Assembly (NCBI GenBank): GCA_032716605.1
Contig: JAVRFV010002366.1
Location: forward strand, 1-64,000
Reading direction: 5' to 3'
DNA length: 64,000 nucleotides
From: Paralithodes platypus
Taxonomy: Eukaryota; Arthropoda; Malacostraca; Decapoda; Lithodidae
Each line of letters begins with the position of its first letter. The first letter of the stretch is position 1. Below are positions 1 through 9,852 of the stretch, one piece after another. The notes under the pieces were generated by a model that saw only the letters and a list, made by a program, of their open reading frames with translations, ran no database searches and was not told the DNA's origin. The translations under genes were made by a program, and so were the position numbers.

Positions 1-768
1 AGGAAGGCCTTCTCAATATCGGCGACCCATGCAAACTTATGACATCTGAAGCGCAACATAATTGGCGCTAGATCAGAGACCAGGGACGGACCCGTGTACA
101 GACAATCATTCAGGCTATAGGAGCGAACACTGGATTTAGCAGAGCAGTCATACACAATTCGAACAGGAGTGGTGGAACTGTCCTTTTTAATCCCATGGTG
201 AGCAAGGTAATGGATGTTATCCCCATACTCACTGAGATCTACTCTCTCCACAAATCCACGTTGTACCTGCTCGGCCAAAACTGCCGCATAGGTCTCGCAA
301 TAACTTGGATCCTTGACAAACTGCTTCTGAAGGCCACGTAACCTACCAAGTGCTAGATGGAAATTAGTAGGTAATTTACTCTTGTTATCATTCCAAGGGA
401 GCCTTACCACATACTGACCTCTGCCAGAGTCATACGTTACAGTCTCTTCATACGAGCTTAACGCTAGCTTGGACTCACGATCAAGTTCATGTGGGTCAAT
501 TCCAATATTGTCCAAGTCCCATAGCTTATCTATATCAGTACATGTATTATCAGGCACATTTGGCCTAATATATTTATCTATGGGGCTTACTGCTACCTTG
601 AGGACCGTAACCACCTCCACCTGTGTGTCTTGAGAGGAAGTGGCATAGGATCCAGAAATGGCATAACCTTGGATCGTGGGGAGCATTATTAGCTTATCTA
701 CCCGCCGATATCCAGGGTGAACCAGGTCGTAGTAATAATCAGCTCCGACCAGTAGCATAATACCATTG
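1..768 (-). CDS. BEL/Pao retrotransposon pol, start of reverse transcriptase (partial)
   Basis: Reading the minus strand from base 770 down to base 1 gives one frame without a stop. It begins with a protease-RT linker containing LLVGADYYYDLV, as in BEL/Pao polyproteins, then runs into the reverse transcriptase: HHGIKKDSSTTPVRIVYDCSAK followed later by FAWVADIEKAF, the palm region carrying the first catalytic Asp (motif A). The rest of RT, RNase H and integrase would lie beyond the left window edge. The frame is offset by one base from the gag-protease frame just upstream, so a single indel near 770-778, or recoding, separates the two. The enzyme would copy the element RNA into DNA in cytoplasmic particles. 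Family assignment is secure; activity of this copy is doubtful. Confidence 0.87.
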
Positions 769-2373
769 TTAGCAGAGTTGATCATCAGCCAGTTTATAAC
801 CCTTGCTTCTGAGATATTTCAAATGTGGTTGAATCTCTGATGCTATATAGAAACTGGGTAGTGTGTCGACCACAACAGCCTTGATGGGACATACCTTTTT
901 TCTACAAACATATGAAATCTCCACTATATCATAGTCACTGGAATCTATTTCACCAGTGAAACCATGGAGACGCAAATTCTCTTGACCCTTGCTGGTACAC
1001 TTGAGCTGGGGTAATGATGACTGCAGAACGAATGACCTCTGTGAGCACTGGTCAAGTAAGGTGCGCGTCATTATAGTATTATTATTACTCCCCACTACTG
1101 GCAGCATCATAGTAGGAAGCAATTGACATTCTCGAGAAGCAATGGACATGGCAGATACTTTATCACCCTCGCTCTTACTTTTCTCATGTGACTCTTTGGG
1201 GGTTCTCCCCTTTTCTTTGCCGTCGTGCCGATCAGACTGGGTGCAAAGGGAAAACCAATGTTTCCCCTTGCAATACTTACAAGGTTTGATGTAGGAATTG
1301 GTGCAGGTACTGTTGAAGTGGTCTCTTGCCAGACAGCTGGTACATAACTTAAGCGATTTAGCCTTGCTAATCTTCTGTGTAGCCTTAGGATACTTAGGAC
1401 ACTGATACCACAGATGACCGTGGACACTGCACAACTTACAACCTAATGATATTGGCCTTTTCTGTTTAGGAGAAGTCTGTACCGGGAAAGCTGCAGTAGA
1501 TGGCGACATCTCCCCTTGTCGGTAGTGTCCAGTACTCTCCATATTGAAGACTTCAGTCTGGTGCACCTGCACCAACGCTTCCAAGTTTAGTGGAGAGTCG
1601 CTTAGTTGTCGTCTTAAGATTTCCCTTAGGGGAGAGGGTATTTTATTCAAGATATTCACACTAAATATCTCCTCCTTGGTGACGGCCATTGTCTCCATAG
1701 ATCGGAGGAGGCTCTCAAAGGAGGCGTAGTACTCCTTTAGGGCCGTCACATCATAGGATGGAGGATCTAGCGTGAAGAACTTAGTAATTAACGCAGTCTT
1801 GATGACTTCCACTCTCCCGTAAGTTCTCTTCAGCAACTCCACTGCAGACTCGTAGCTGTTAGCTTCTAGCTTGTACCCATCGACTAACTTCAATGCCTCC
1901 CCTTTCAATTGACCACGGAGATATGTGAACCTTTGGATGGATGTGAGTGTTTTATGATGATGGATGGAACACTCAAAAATATCCCAAAATCCAGTCCAGG
2001 TAGCCGAATCCCCGGAAAAGGTAGGCAAAGTAAGCTTCGGCAGGTTAAAACCAGTCGCCTTTGGTGTACCGGTATCCTTAACAGAGGTTGATTCTTGGGT
2101 GGAAGATAGTCTGGCTAAGGCTGTATTAACATCCTCAAAGTACTCAAAATCTGCCGACATTTCTTCTTCCACATCGTCAGTAACTGTCAATAAACCATAT
2201 ACCTGCTGAGAATAACTATCATAAGTAGCTAGCGATTTAGTAACAGTAGCAATTTTACCTTTTATCTGATCAGCCGTGGCACTTATTAAAAATTCATCAA
2301 GATCTCTTAAACCTCTATTTAAACTTCCCTTCATCCCTCCCTTAAGAATCTTAAGTTTCTTTAAATCTGTCAT
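769..2373 (-). CDS. BEL/Pao gag-protease polyprotein (DUF1759, zinc knuckles, DUF1758)
   Basis: A 534-residue product. Residues about 111-260 match the DUF1759 gag-like domain (LPKLTLPTFSGD, then LRGQLKGEALKLVDGY). Residues about 312-377 hold CCHC-like knuckles (CKLCSVHGHLWYQC, CTSCLARDHFNSTC, CKYCKGKHWFSLC), typical nucleic-acid-binding modules of Pao capsid proteins. Residues about 410-525 match the DUF1758 aspartyl protease; the expected D-S/T-G active site reads DQCSQRSF (Asp441), so the Gly is replaced by Cys. The frame ends in TAA at 769-771 in the middle of the normally continuous gag-pro-pol reading frame, and pol continues one base out of phase. The start MTDLKKLKILKGG follows a non-coding leader and begins the conserved frame. 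The protein would form the particle and process the polyprotein. Confidence 0.85.
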   Translation of the reverse strand: MTDLKKLKILKGGMKGSLNRGLRDLDEFLISATADQIKGKIATVTKSLATYDSYSQQVYGLLTVTDDVEEEMSADFEYFEDVNTALARLSSTQESTSVKDTGTPKATGFNLPKLTLPTFSGDSATWTGFWDIFECSIHHHKTLTSIQRFTYLRGQLKGEALKLVDGYKLEANSYESAVELLKRTYGRVEVIKTALITKFFTLDPPSYDVTALKEYYASFESLLRSMETMAVTKEEIFSVNILNKIPSPLREILRRQLSDSPLNLEALVQVHQTEVFNMESTGHYRQGEMSPSTAAFPVQTSPKQKRPISLGCKLCSVHGHLWYQCPKYPKATQKISKAKSLKLCTSCLARDHFNSTCTNSYIKPCKYCKGKHWFSLCTQSDRHDGKEKGRTPKESHEKSKSEGDKVSAMSIASRECQLLPTMMLPVVGSNNNTIMTRTLLDQCSQRSFVLQSSLPQLKCTSKGQENLRLHGFTGEIDSSDYDIVEISYVCRKKVCPIKAVVVDTLPSFYIASEIQPHLKYLRSKGYKLADDQLC

Positions 2374-3540
2374 CGTTAAGTCTATTAGGCTATTAACTCT
2401 CTAAACTATAAAGCAACTATTACACAAATTAATTTAAATTAAAAAATGTGGCAATAGCATTGCCACTCCCAATTTGGAAACGGTCATTAGGCTACTAGCT
2501 GCAGTTGGAAGAATTAATTGAATAAGAAATTGACAAGTAGCAGAAACAAACTAGGGCTAGAGAAAGAAGGGTAAATGAAAAGAACTGACTAGGTCTAGTA
2601 ATAAGTATTAGGCCTAGCCCAGCTGCCCATCCCACAATCATGAGGTCTGTTGGCTGTCAATCGCTTAGGAATCAACAGAGACCGAACCCCATGACCGTAA
2701 TTAGGCAACTAGGCTATAAAATTTAATTAAACGAGTCACATGAGAACCCTCCCCACCGGCAAAATCGAGAAAAGAGTCACATAAATTATGGCCTAAAGGC
2801 TAAACTGAAAGTCACCAAGTAGGCTACCACGAACAGTGTCATCAAAACAACCACAGACACTCAGTAGGCCTAACCACAAAAACCGCGAGAAATGATAGCA
2901 AACCGTGACACCCTCACACACATACCTAACCCAGCAAACCCCCAAACAAGGTAAGCAGCACCACGCCGAAAAAAGTGGGAAACTAGTTCCCCCAAACTAT
3001 AACAGTGACGGGGCGCCACCGAAAAAAACACAGGGATAGCCAGGCAACAAAGGTAACATAAAACAACGCAAGGGAAGTCTGCCCAACTTCTAGCGCGGCA
3101 GCCATTAGTAACACCAAGCGAAAGCGGATGCAAACATAACACTATTACTGCAGTAATGAAAGTACTAGAGATCGAAGGACCAATATTTATCGGGAATTTA
3201 GATAAAGGTTAAATTATATATCACTGGTACATGAAATATCCCAACAAATAGTTATAATATAATTACCAACAAAGGATTCGTCGATGGGTGTAATCCAGTC
3301 CCCCACACACGGCTAGTTCAATTGCATGACATGTAGGAATGTTCACATAATACAATATCGATACAATGAACTTAGCTTAGAGGACTGGTGATGTAGGACT
3401 GTTGTTAATATTATTAGTAGTTGTAGCACATGGTGAACTGTGGGTTGAGTCAGGGCCGGGGGAGGAGATGTTGACTGTTTGGTGTTGATTGAGAGACTAA
3501 AGGGCCGGCGTCCGATCGCTTCGCGAAATTACATATGGCT
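2374..3540 (-). other. Leader of the BEL/Pao element and possible 5' LTR, unresolved
   Basis: There is no credible ORF here. In minus orientation this sequence precedes the gag start, so it should hold the untranslated leader, primer-binding site and 5' LTR. A TGGCGCC-starting string on the minus strand at 3018-3001 resembles a tRNA primer site. The partner LTR lies outside the window, so LTR borders cannot be found by comparison. An AT-rich stretch with several TGT...ACA possibilities lies at 3170-3420. Confidence 0.35.
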
Positions 3541-3751
3541 GCCGGCTCATAATAATTATAACCCATAACTTGGTTTCATAATACATCTAGAGCTGATGTA
3601 GATATTTATACATTACAGTTAATATTTAACCTAACTTAAGAATAAACTACAATACACAAAGAACCAGCCGAAATCGTACAAGCGATACGATACCGCCAAA
3701 TTCAAATGTCCCATTGGACCAAACCATGTCGGGATCATTACCCTATTCCCG

Positions 3752-4175
3752 ACAAGTGATAATGAATGGGAGTTGCAGGGTCTGGTAAATGAGTTTGGAA
3801 CAGTGTGCGAAAAACGGAATTTGAAGGTAAATGCGAGGAAGAGCAAGGTTATGGTCTTCGAAAGGGGTGAAGTCACAGAGTGTGAGGTGAAGCTGAACGG
3901 TCAGGCTATGGAGATCGTCAACTCTTTCAAGTATCTGGGCAGTGTGTTGAGTAAAGATGAAACTATGGATGATGAAGTGCGGGAGAGGGTACAACAGGGG
4001 AAGAGGGTTGTAGGAACGCTAAAAGCAGTAACAAGAAATAGGGTGGTCAGTATGGAAGTGAAGAAGTCCTAGCATGACAGTGTGGTAATCCCGACACTGA
4101 CTTACGGAAGCGAAGCATGGACGTTGGTTGAGAGACTCAGACCAAGAGTGAGAGCAGTGGAAATGAATTACTTAA
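3752..4175 (+). pseudogene. RTE-like LINE reverse transcriptase, 5' piece (split by piggyBac)
   Basis: Translation from 3752 gives the end of a non-LTR reverse transcriptase: NLKVNARKSKVMVFERGE, then FKYLGSVLSKDETMDDEVRE and VVIPTLTYGSEAWTLVE. This is the thumb and connector region shared by RTE-like elements. A TAG at 4070-4072 interrupts the frame, which otherwise continues in phase to MNYL at 4172-4174. The sequence stops exactly at a TTAA (4172-4175), and the remaining C-terminus resumes in the same frame at 9853. The 5' end is truncated, as is usual for LINE copies. It is inactive. Confidence 0.8.
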
Positions 4176-4479
4176 CCTCTCCGCGGCGCACAGGGGGTTT
4201 TCTACAGGGTAAGACTGTGCGCACCTATGATGATTTTGGGACCTATTGCCAATTTCGATAAAAAGTACATCATCGTGTAGGGAATGTTTGCGTGCATCGG
4301 CCCATATATATTTGACCCCCCAAAAAATGTCTGGGGGGGGTAGGGGAACGGTCCGTAGTTGAAAAATGTGGAGCGAATGGCACCGCGCGGCTAGATTGTC
4401 ATCGAGCGGCGAGATTTCCCTGCCGAATATTTACGCGCGCAGGGGACAGAAGGAGAGGGAGGAGGGGGTGGGTTACCGC

Positions 4480-5050
4480 GTATTATCACGTATATCTCCT
4501 TTTTCGAGCCCTTTTAGGCTATTTAGAGTATGTATACATGTGTAGGGCACCCATATAACAATGAATATGCCTCATAGTGACCAAAAATTGCAATATATAA
4601 GGGAATTATAAGAGAATATTTAGGCGGGAATGAAGATGTGTTGGAGGTTTGGCGGCAATTTATGAGCTGAGAGTGTGGTTTACGCCATACATATCACGTA
4701 TATCTTGTACGTAGAGCACTGTCACGCTATAATACAGACTTGTACGTATGTATACGTGCCATATATCAAAATATATACCGCATATAAACCAATTCATGCG
4801 ATATTTACGCACATTATCAATGAGTTTCTATGCGTGAACCAAGGTGTGAGTGAGTTGTGGTGGGAATGAAAGGGGGAGAGGGTGTGTTACGCCATAAATA
4901 TCACGTCAATCTTGTATTTAGAGCACTCTCATGCTATAATAAAGACGTGTACATATGTAGGCGTCCCATATAACAAGGAATATACCGCATATAGCCCAAT
5001 TGATGCGATATTTACGCAAATTGTGAATGTGTTTCTAGCAGACGGAAGCC
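4480..5050. repeat. Diverged direct repeats of about 210 bp inside the piggyBac element
   Basis: Segments starting near 4675 and 4885 align along their length: both begin TTACGCCATA..ATATCACGT, share AGAGCACT, CGCTATAAT or TGCTATAATA, ATATACCGCATATA and GATGCGATATTTACGCA. A third, more degraded version starts near 4478 (TATTATCACGTATATCTCC ... CCCATATAACAATGAATATG). No coding potential is evident. They could be amplified subterminal sequence of the transposon or an older nested insertion. Confidence 0.6.
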
Positions 5051-5279
5051 TGAAAGGGGGGGTTGGGGGTGGGTGGGTGGGAGGGAGGCATGCAGGGGTG
5101 CAGTGAGTGAGTGAGTCGTGGAGAGATGGAAGTCAGGCAGATCTCTAGATAGATAACCAGCTTAGTGATAATTGTGGAGGCGCCCCAGGCGTATTGATGT
5201 TTGGTATTTTGACCCTTATGTCTACCAGATGGCTGGTGTTCGTTGCCATCAACAGGTCTACAATAACATGAGTCAGGAA

Positions 5280-5305
5280 TGGAGAGAGAGAGAGAGAGAG
5301 AGAGA
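5280..5305. repeat. (GA)n microsatellite
   Basis: About a dozen GA dinucleotides sit inside the non-coding left part of the piggyBac element. No function is indicated. Confidence 0.85.
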
Positions 5306-6105
5306 AACTGAGACATGCGTATGTCGTACATATAAATGGACTTCAGAATTGCATTTTTATGCAAGCAGACATTGCATTTTAGACACATGTGAAGTACCAC
5401 AGAAACATGTAGGCCATTGACTGTAAATAAAGTACTATATTTATAGACCACCAGCGACGGTGCTGAGTCAACACAGGCAGATTGCCTGTTGTGATAGAGG
5501 GCTAAATATAGACTGGTGTCTCCTTACACCTGCGAAAGGGTAGATTGCCACCAGAGAAACGTTTACTTATTTATTTCGAAGTAATATGCAATCTAAATGT
5601 ATATTCGAGACCTACTGCAATTATTTGTATGACAGTCATGACTATGTATAATCCAATATACGCGCGTAGGCGAGACATAAGAAAGCTGGTTGAGCAATTT
5701 TCGACACCCACACAGTTATTATTCATTTTTATTTACAATATTATACAATACAAATGTATTTGTGAAGAGTATTTTATCCATTATTGTATTTATACCAATT
5801 TTGTTCCCAGACAGAGCTGCTGTAGCTGGAGAATCAAGGAGCGGCAAGGGTCACCTCGTGACCGCCTGACCGTGTGAAAATGAGTGGAGTCACACTGAGA
5901 GGGGCAATTTTGCTGAGTGTTTGGGCAATTTTTGACAGAATAAAGTTATATAATTACTAATTCTTGACAGAGACAAACTATTATAAACCTTGGCATGATA
6001 TAATTGATAATCCCATCAATTTACAAACGTAAATTGGTGGGATAATTCATTTTTTTTTGTATATTGTCATTTCGATTGTAGACACGAAGTTTTGAGTGAT
6101 ATTTG

Positions 6106-6240
6106 GTATGAGCTCCTGTGGCATGGTTGGTAAGGTCGCGGACTGGAAAACTCAAAGTGTCGTAGGGTAGTGGGATCGAATCCAGGAGGGGGTTATGGGG
6201 AAGGTTTTATATTGTCTAGAAAAAAATTTATAAATTTTTT
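6106..6240 (+). mobile_element. tRNA-derived SINE-like sequence
   Basis: The stretch carries an A-box-like TGGCATGGTTGGTAAGG and a B-box-like GGATCGAATCC about 50 bases apart, the spacing of an RNA polymerase III tRNA promoter. CTCCTG near the start can pair with CAGGAG after the B box. The anticodon arm does not pair, so this is not a functional tRNA. It lies inside the piggyBac element, so it inserted there or was carried by it. Confidence 0.55.
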
Positions 6241-6654
6241 TTTTTACAAGATCATGCCATTGTATTCAAACAATATGAAATATTCATAGAATATATCATA
6301 TTGTAAGAATACAATGACATGACCTTGTTTTATTTTTTTATTTTTTTATTGTTTTATTTTATTATCATAGTAGGTTTGACATGATTTATTGAAACATATT
6401 TATTTTTGTACAATTCATTTGAGGTAAGAAAATAATTATATACACATTACTTAGGCTAATAACAAACATATATATTGATATACTAAAAAAATAAGGCATA
6501 TTACATGTAAATCTTTGAAACTTATAAACTAAATAATGAAACATACAATTATATAATGTAAAAGCTATATCACAGGGACATCTTTGGAACTTATACATTA
6601 TATAATATATATGTTACATTATGAGGTAGCGTGATCAATTAGGTCAGGTCAGGT

Positions 6655-6750
6655 AAGGTAGGGCGCGAGTCCAGGGCAGGGCAGGGCAGGAGGCGAGTCC
6701 AGGGCAGGGCACGGGGCGAGTCCAGGGCAGGGCAGGGCAGGGCAGGGGCC
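6655..6750. repeat. GC-rich minisatellite next to the transposase 3' end
   Basis: Three to four imperfect copies of a roughly 30-bp unit built on GGCGAGTCCAGGGCAGGGCA lie just beyond the transposase stop codon. No coding role is apparent. Confidence 0.75.
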
Positions 6751-6755
6751 GACAC

Positions 6756-8571
6756 TCAGTAGTTCTTGAAGGTGTGGTAGTCCCTGAAGCAGTCACCCAG
6801 GCAGAGTGCAACTTTGCACTCGGCGCACATTGAGGGGACTCTTTTGGTCACATGGGGTTTTCCTCACACTGGAGCTGCAGACGGTGCACTGCACCTGCCT
6901 GTGACGAGTGCCAATCAGCTCGGTGTTGGTTGTGTAGTGTCTTTCGACACCCAGCTGGATGCGGTCAGGAACGTGATCCCCACGCCATGCCGTACGTCTG
7001 TGAGTGGTGGTGCCATACTTCTCCAGGAGTTGGTAGGAGACGTTGTACACGAACTCCCGGAATTTCAGCTTCTGGTTTGGGGCCATATCCTTCTTCACCA
7101 ACCACAAGTTGTAGGCGTTCAGCATCGTTATGTCAACTAGGTGGAGGAAGAGCTTGTGATACCACTTCACAGTCTTCCTCAGACACTCAACACCTGACAG
7201 CTGACAGTCAGACTTGTCCACCAGGCGCATGTTTTTGGTGTAGTCCACTACCATGTCGGGCTTGTAGATTGTCTTCCTGGTTCGGTAGTGGATTTTGCCA
7301 GAATCCACCTGGGCACCTGTGTGGACGGTGGAAAGCAGGTGGACGTCTCGCTTATCCTTCCACTTCAGGGCTATCAGTTTCCCACACTTCTCGAGCTGCT
7401 TGTATTTCTGCCCCTTTCGTCGCCTTCTTCGCACATGCCTCTCGCGGTGTTCCTGGGCCAGGTCGTCTTCTGAAGGTGTGTCACTGGAGGAGGCATCTGT
7501 GAGAGGAATGACATCACCTGTGAACTTTGGCATAAACTTTCTTGTCTTTCTGACAGTCCCACATGACCCCGTTTGGTTGTCATAAAGAAACTGGCAGAGA
7601 GCAGGAGAAGTATACCAGTTGTCAGTGTAGATGATGTGGCCTTTGCCCAGGTAAGGTGCCAACATTTTCCTGACGATGGCACCTGACATGCCCATGGGGT
7701 CATTGGCAGCGGCTTTCGGTACGTCAATGTCAGTTCCTGTATACACGATCATGTCAAGCACTATTCCAGTTTCACAGTCGCACAACACGAAGAGCTTGAT
7801 TCCGAACCTATGCCTCTTCAAGGGGATATACTGCTTGAAAACAAGACGTCCTTTGAAGAGCACGAGCGACTCATCAATCACCAAATTGAGGAAGGGGTAA
7901 AAGTATTTCCTATACCTCTCCAACAACATGGTGAACACATCCCGAACTTTCCATATCCTGTCAATCCTGTTAGGATTTTCGTTGTCTGCAAAGTGCATAA
8001 ATCTTAGCAGCAACAAAAATCTGTCACGAGTCATGAACTTATTGAAAGTTGGGGTGGCGATGAGAGGGTCGTGCTTCCAGTAGTGTTGCAACACATGCTT
8101 CTTGATCAGAGGCATGAGGAACAACAAGGCAAAGAACGTCAGAAATTCTGCCACAGTCGTATCCACCCAGCCTCGTATTCTCGCTTTTGGAGAAAGGACG
8201 TCCAATCTGCCAAACACCCACCTGTAGTAGGCGTTTGTTTGGGCAACGATGTACGTCATTACCTCCATGTCGAAAAAAGCGAGGAAGAAGTCGCTTTCGT
8301 TCGCTTGATCATCACAGGGCCAGTCGTCAGTTGTTCCTGACGTCCCAGGATTGAACTGGGGCACGTCAGGTACAAAATTGACCCCGTCAGACCAATCGAA
8401 CGAAGGCATGCCAGGGATCGGAATGTCGTCTGCGTCTGCTTCTGCGTCTGAAATATCGCTTCCATGGTCGCGATACAGCACTTCATCATCATTACCCTCC
8501 TCTTCACTCGACAGACGATGCCCTTCCTCGTTTTCGTCACCGACGTCGGACTCGCTCCCAAATCCCCCCAC
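6756..8571 (-). CDS. piggyBac transposase, catalytic DDD domain and C-terminal Cys-rich domain (frameshifted)
   Basis: The open frame 8571-6793 (592 residues) contains the DDE_Tnp_1_7 core, which cuts and pastes DNA at TTAA without synthesis. Catalytic Asp candidates are D233 (LVIDESLVLFKGR), D317 (HIIYTDNWYTSP) and D452/D455 (MRLVDKSDCQ), in the family order. An acidic stretch (residues 8-50) and the LTFFALLFLMPLIKK helix precede the core. The C-terminal cysteine-rich DNA-binding domain starts in frame (CTVC, residues 562-565) but is cut by a one-base loss in an A run near 6848. The missing CxxC, LCxxxCFxxYH part is intact in the next frame and ends at a TGA at 6756-6758. The frame also lost its N-terminus to a second frameshift near 8570. 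This copy is probably inactive unless the indels are assembly errors. Confidence 0.9.
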
Positions 8572-9632
8572 CCTTGGTCCCGTGCTAGGGCTTCGTCGTC
8601 GAAACCCGGGCTGCCAATGTCCTGCGAATCACCATCAAACAGCAGGGCGGCATACTTAGATGGTGTAAGAGTTTTCCGGGTCACTTTGGCACGTGCGGGA
8701 GTCTTATGGACAGGGACAGCAGAGGTGGTGGCAGGGGCGGCGGCAGGGGCGGCGGCGGCAGGGGCGGCGGCGGCAGGGGCAGCAGTGGTGCGTGGCCTTG
8801 ATGGCAAGATGATGGTGGTGCCTGTCGCCCTTCTCTCTGTTCCTTGGGCAGGGGCGGCAGGGGCGGCAGGGGCGGCAGGGGCGGCAGGGGCGGCAGGGGC
8901 AGCAGGGCAGGCAGGGACACCAGGGCCAGCAGTCGATTTCCCTCTCCCTTTCCCCTTCCCCTTCCCTGTTCCTTGGGCAGGGGCGGCAGGGGCGGCAGGG
9001 GCGGCAGGGGCAGCAGGGCCGGCAGGGACACCAGGGCCAGCAGTCACTTTCCCAGTCGCTTTCCCTCTCCCTTTCCCCTTCCCCTTCCCTGTTCCTTGGG
9101 CAGGGGCGGCAGGGGCAGCAGGGGCAGCAGGGGCGGCAGGGGCGGCAGGGGCGGCAGGGGCGGCAGGGGCAGCAGGGGCGGCAGGGGCAGCCGGGCCAGG
9201 GGCGGCTGGTGGTGTTGGTGGTGGTAGGGGCACTGTGGCTGGCGTACGGGTTCTTTTCCCTACGCCCGTGCCTTTCATTTTTCCTGCCCCCGCAGGTAAT
9301 GCAGCCCTAGGGCGGCCTCCTGCGTCGCTGGTACCGGTGGCAGGGGTGGCAGGGGTGGCAGTGGTGGCAGTGGTGGTGGTAGTGGTTGTTGCAGTGGCCT
9401 GGGTCGTGGTGGCAGTGTCCCGAAAGACCAATGACCTCTGTGCCATTGCCCTGCTTGCACGTGTTTTACGTGCTTTTGGTGCTGGTGATTCGTCCTCTGA
9501 GCTGTAGGGCGTGTCGTACTGGTAGCTAGGGTCTTTGGCAGCCACCCTCTGCCTTCCACGGCGGCTAACACCACCAGAAGGAGGGCTGGTTGTGTCATCA
9601 GGGAGCGAGCGTGAGGGACGTGTAGGCTCCAT
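8259..9632 (-). CDS. N-terminal part of the piggyBac transposase, Ala/Pro/Gly low-complexity region
   Basis: The frame begins MEPTRPSRSLPDDTTSP and runs through a basic region, Thr-rich tracts and long Ala-Pro-Ala runs separated by three GTGKGKGKGRGK or GTERR spacers. It reaches SPGFDDEALARDQGWG near residue 355. At that point, in a run of six G/C bases near 8568, the transposase frame continues in the neighbouring phase (GGFGSESDVGDENEEG), so residues after about 356 here are out of frame. Together the two frames would give one transposase of about 950 residues, long for the family because of the low-complexity insert. The function of the N-terminal region is unknown; basic clusters could serve nuclear import or DNA binding. 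Confidence 0.7.
   Translation of the reverse strand: MEPTRPSRSLPDDTTSPPSGGVSRRGRQRVAAKDPSYQYDTPYSSEDESPAPKARKTRASRAMAQRSLVFRDTATTTQATATTTTTTTATTATPATPATGTSDAGGRPRAALPAGAGKMKGTGVGKRTRTPATVPLPPPTPPAAPGPAAPAAPAAPAAPAAPAAPAAPAAPAAPAAPAQGTGKGKGKGRGKATGKVTAGPGVPAGPAAPAAPAAPAAPAQGTGKGKGKGRGKSTAGPGVPACPAAPAAPAAPAAPAAPAAPAQGTERRATGTTIILPSRPRTTAAPAAAAPAAAAPAAAPATTSAVPVHKTPARAKVTRKTLTPSKYAALLFDGDSQDIGSPGFDDEALARDQGWGDLGASPTSVTKTRKGIVCRVKRRVMMMKCCIATMEAIFQTQKQTQTTFRSLACLRSIGLTGSILYLTCPSSILGRQEQLTTGPVMIKRTKATSSSLFSTWR
8715..9205. repeat. In-frame 9-bp minisatellite (GGGGCGGCA) inside the transposase gene
   Basis: Runs of the 9-mer, with GGGGCAGCA variants, form blocks at about 8725-8790, 8849-8920, 8978-9030 and 9100-9200. 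Between them is a repeated spacer of about 40-50 bp encoding the Gly-Lys-rich motif. A higher-order unit of about 130 bp (9-mer block plus spacer) is present in roughly three copies. The period preserves the reading frame, giving Ala-Pro-Ala repeats on the coding strand. Confidence 0.85.
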
Positions 9633-9852
9633 GACTAGTGCGTGGTTACTGGCGCGGTGGTGCTTGCACGAGTGCGGGGCGAGCGTTTGGCGGGGTGGTA
9701 TCGAGAGTTGACATGTAGTACTATACCCACACCAATTTTCAGCCGCCTGGCTATAAACGCGCGGTTTTGGTACGTGTTCAAAGTCTCTGCTCTTAAGAGT
9801 CTACCCGCAGTGCGCCGGGGGAACTCTTAAGAGTCTCCCTGCAGCTCCCGGG

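Noticed and set aside
3001..3018. BEL/Pao primer-binding site (TGGCGCC on the minus strand)
   Set aside because: The adjacent sequence does not end like an LTR and the second LTR is outside the window, so it is not listed as a feature.
8464..9507. Plus-strand Gly/Ala-rich ORF over the transposase N-terminus
   Set aside because: It is the antisense of the 9-bp minisatellite; the minus strand connects to a recognised transposase.
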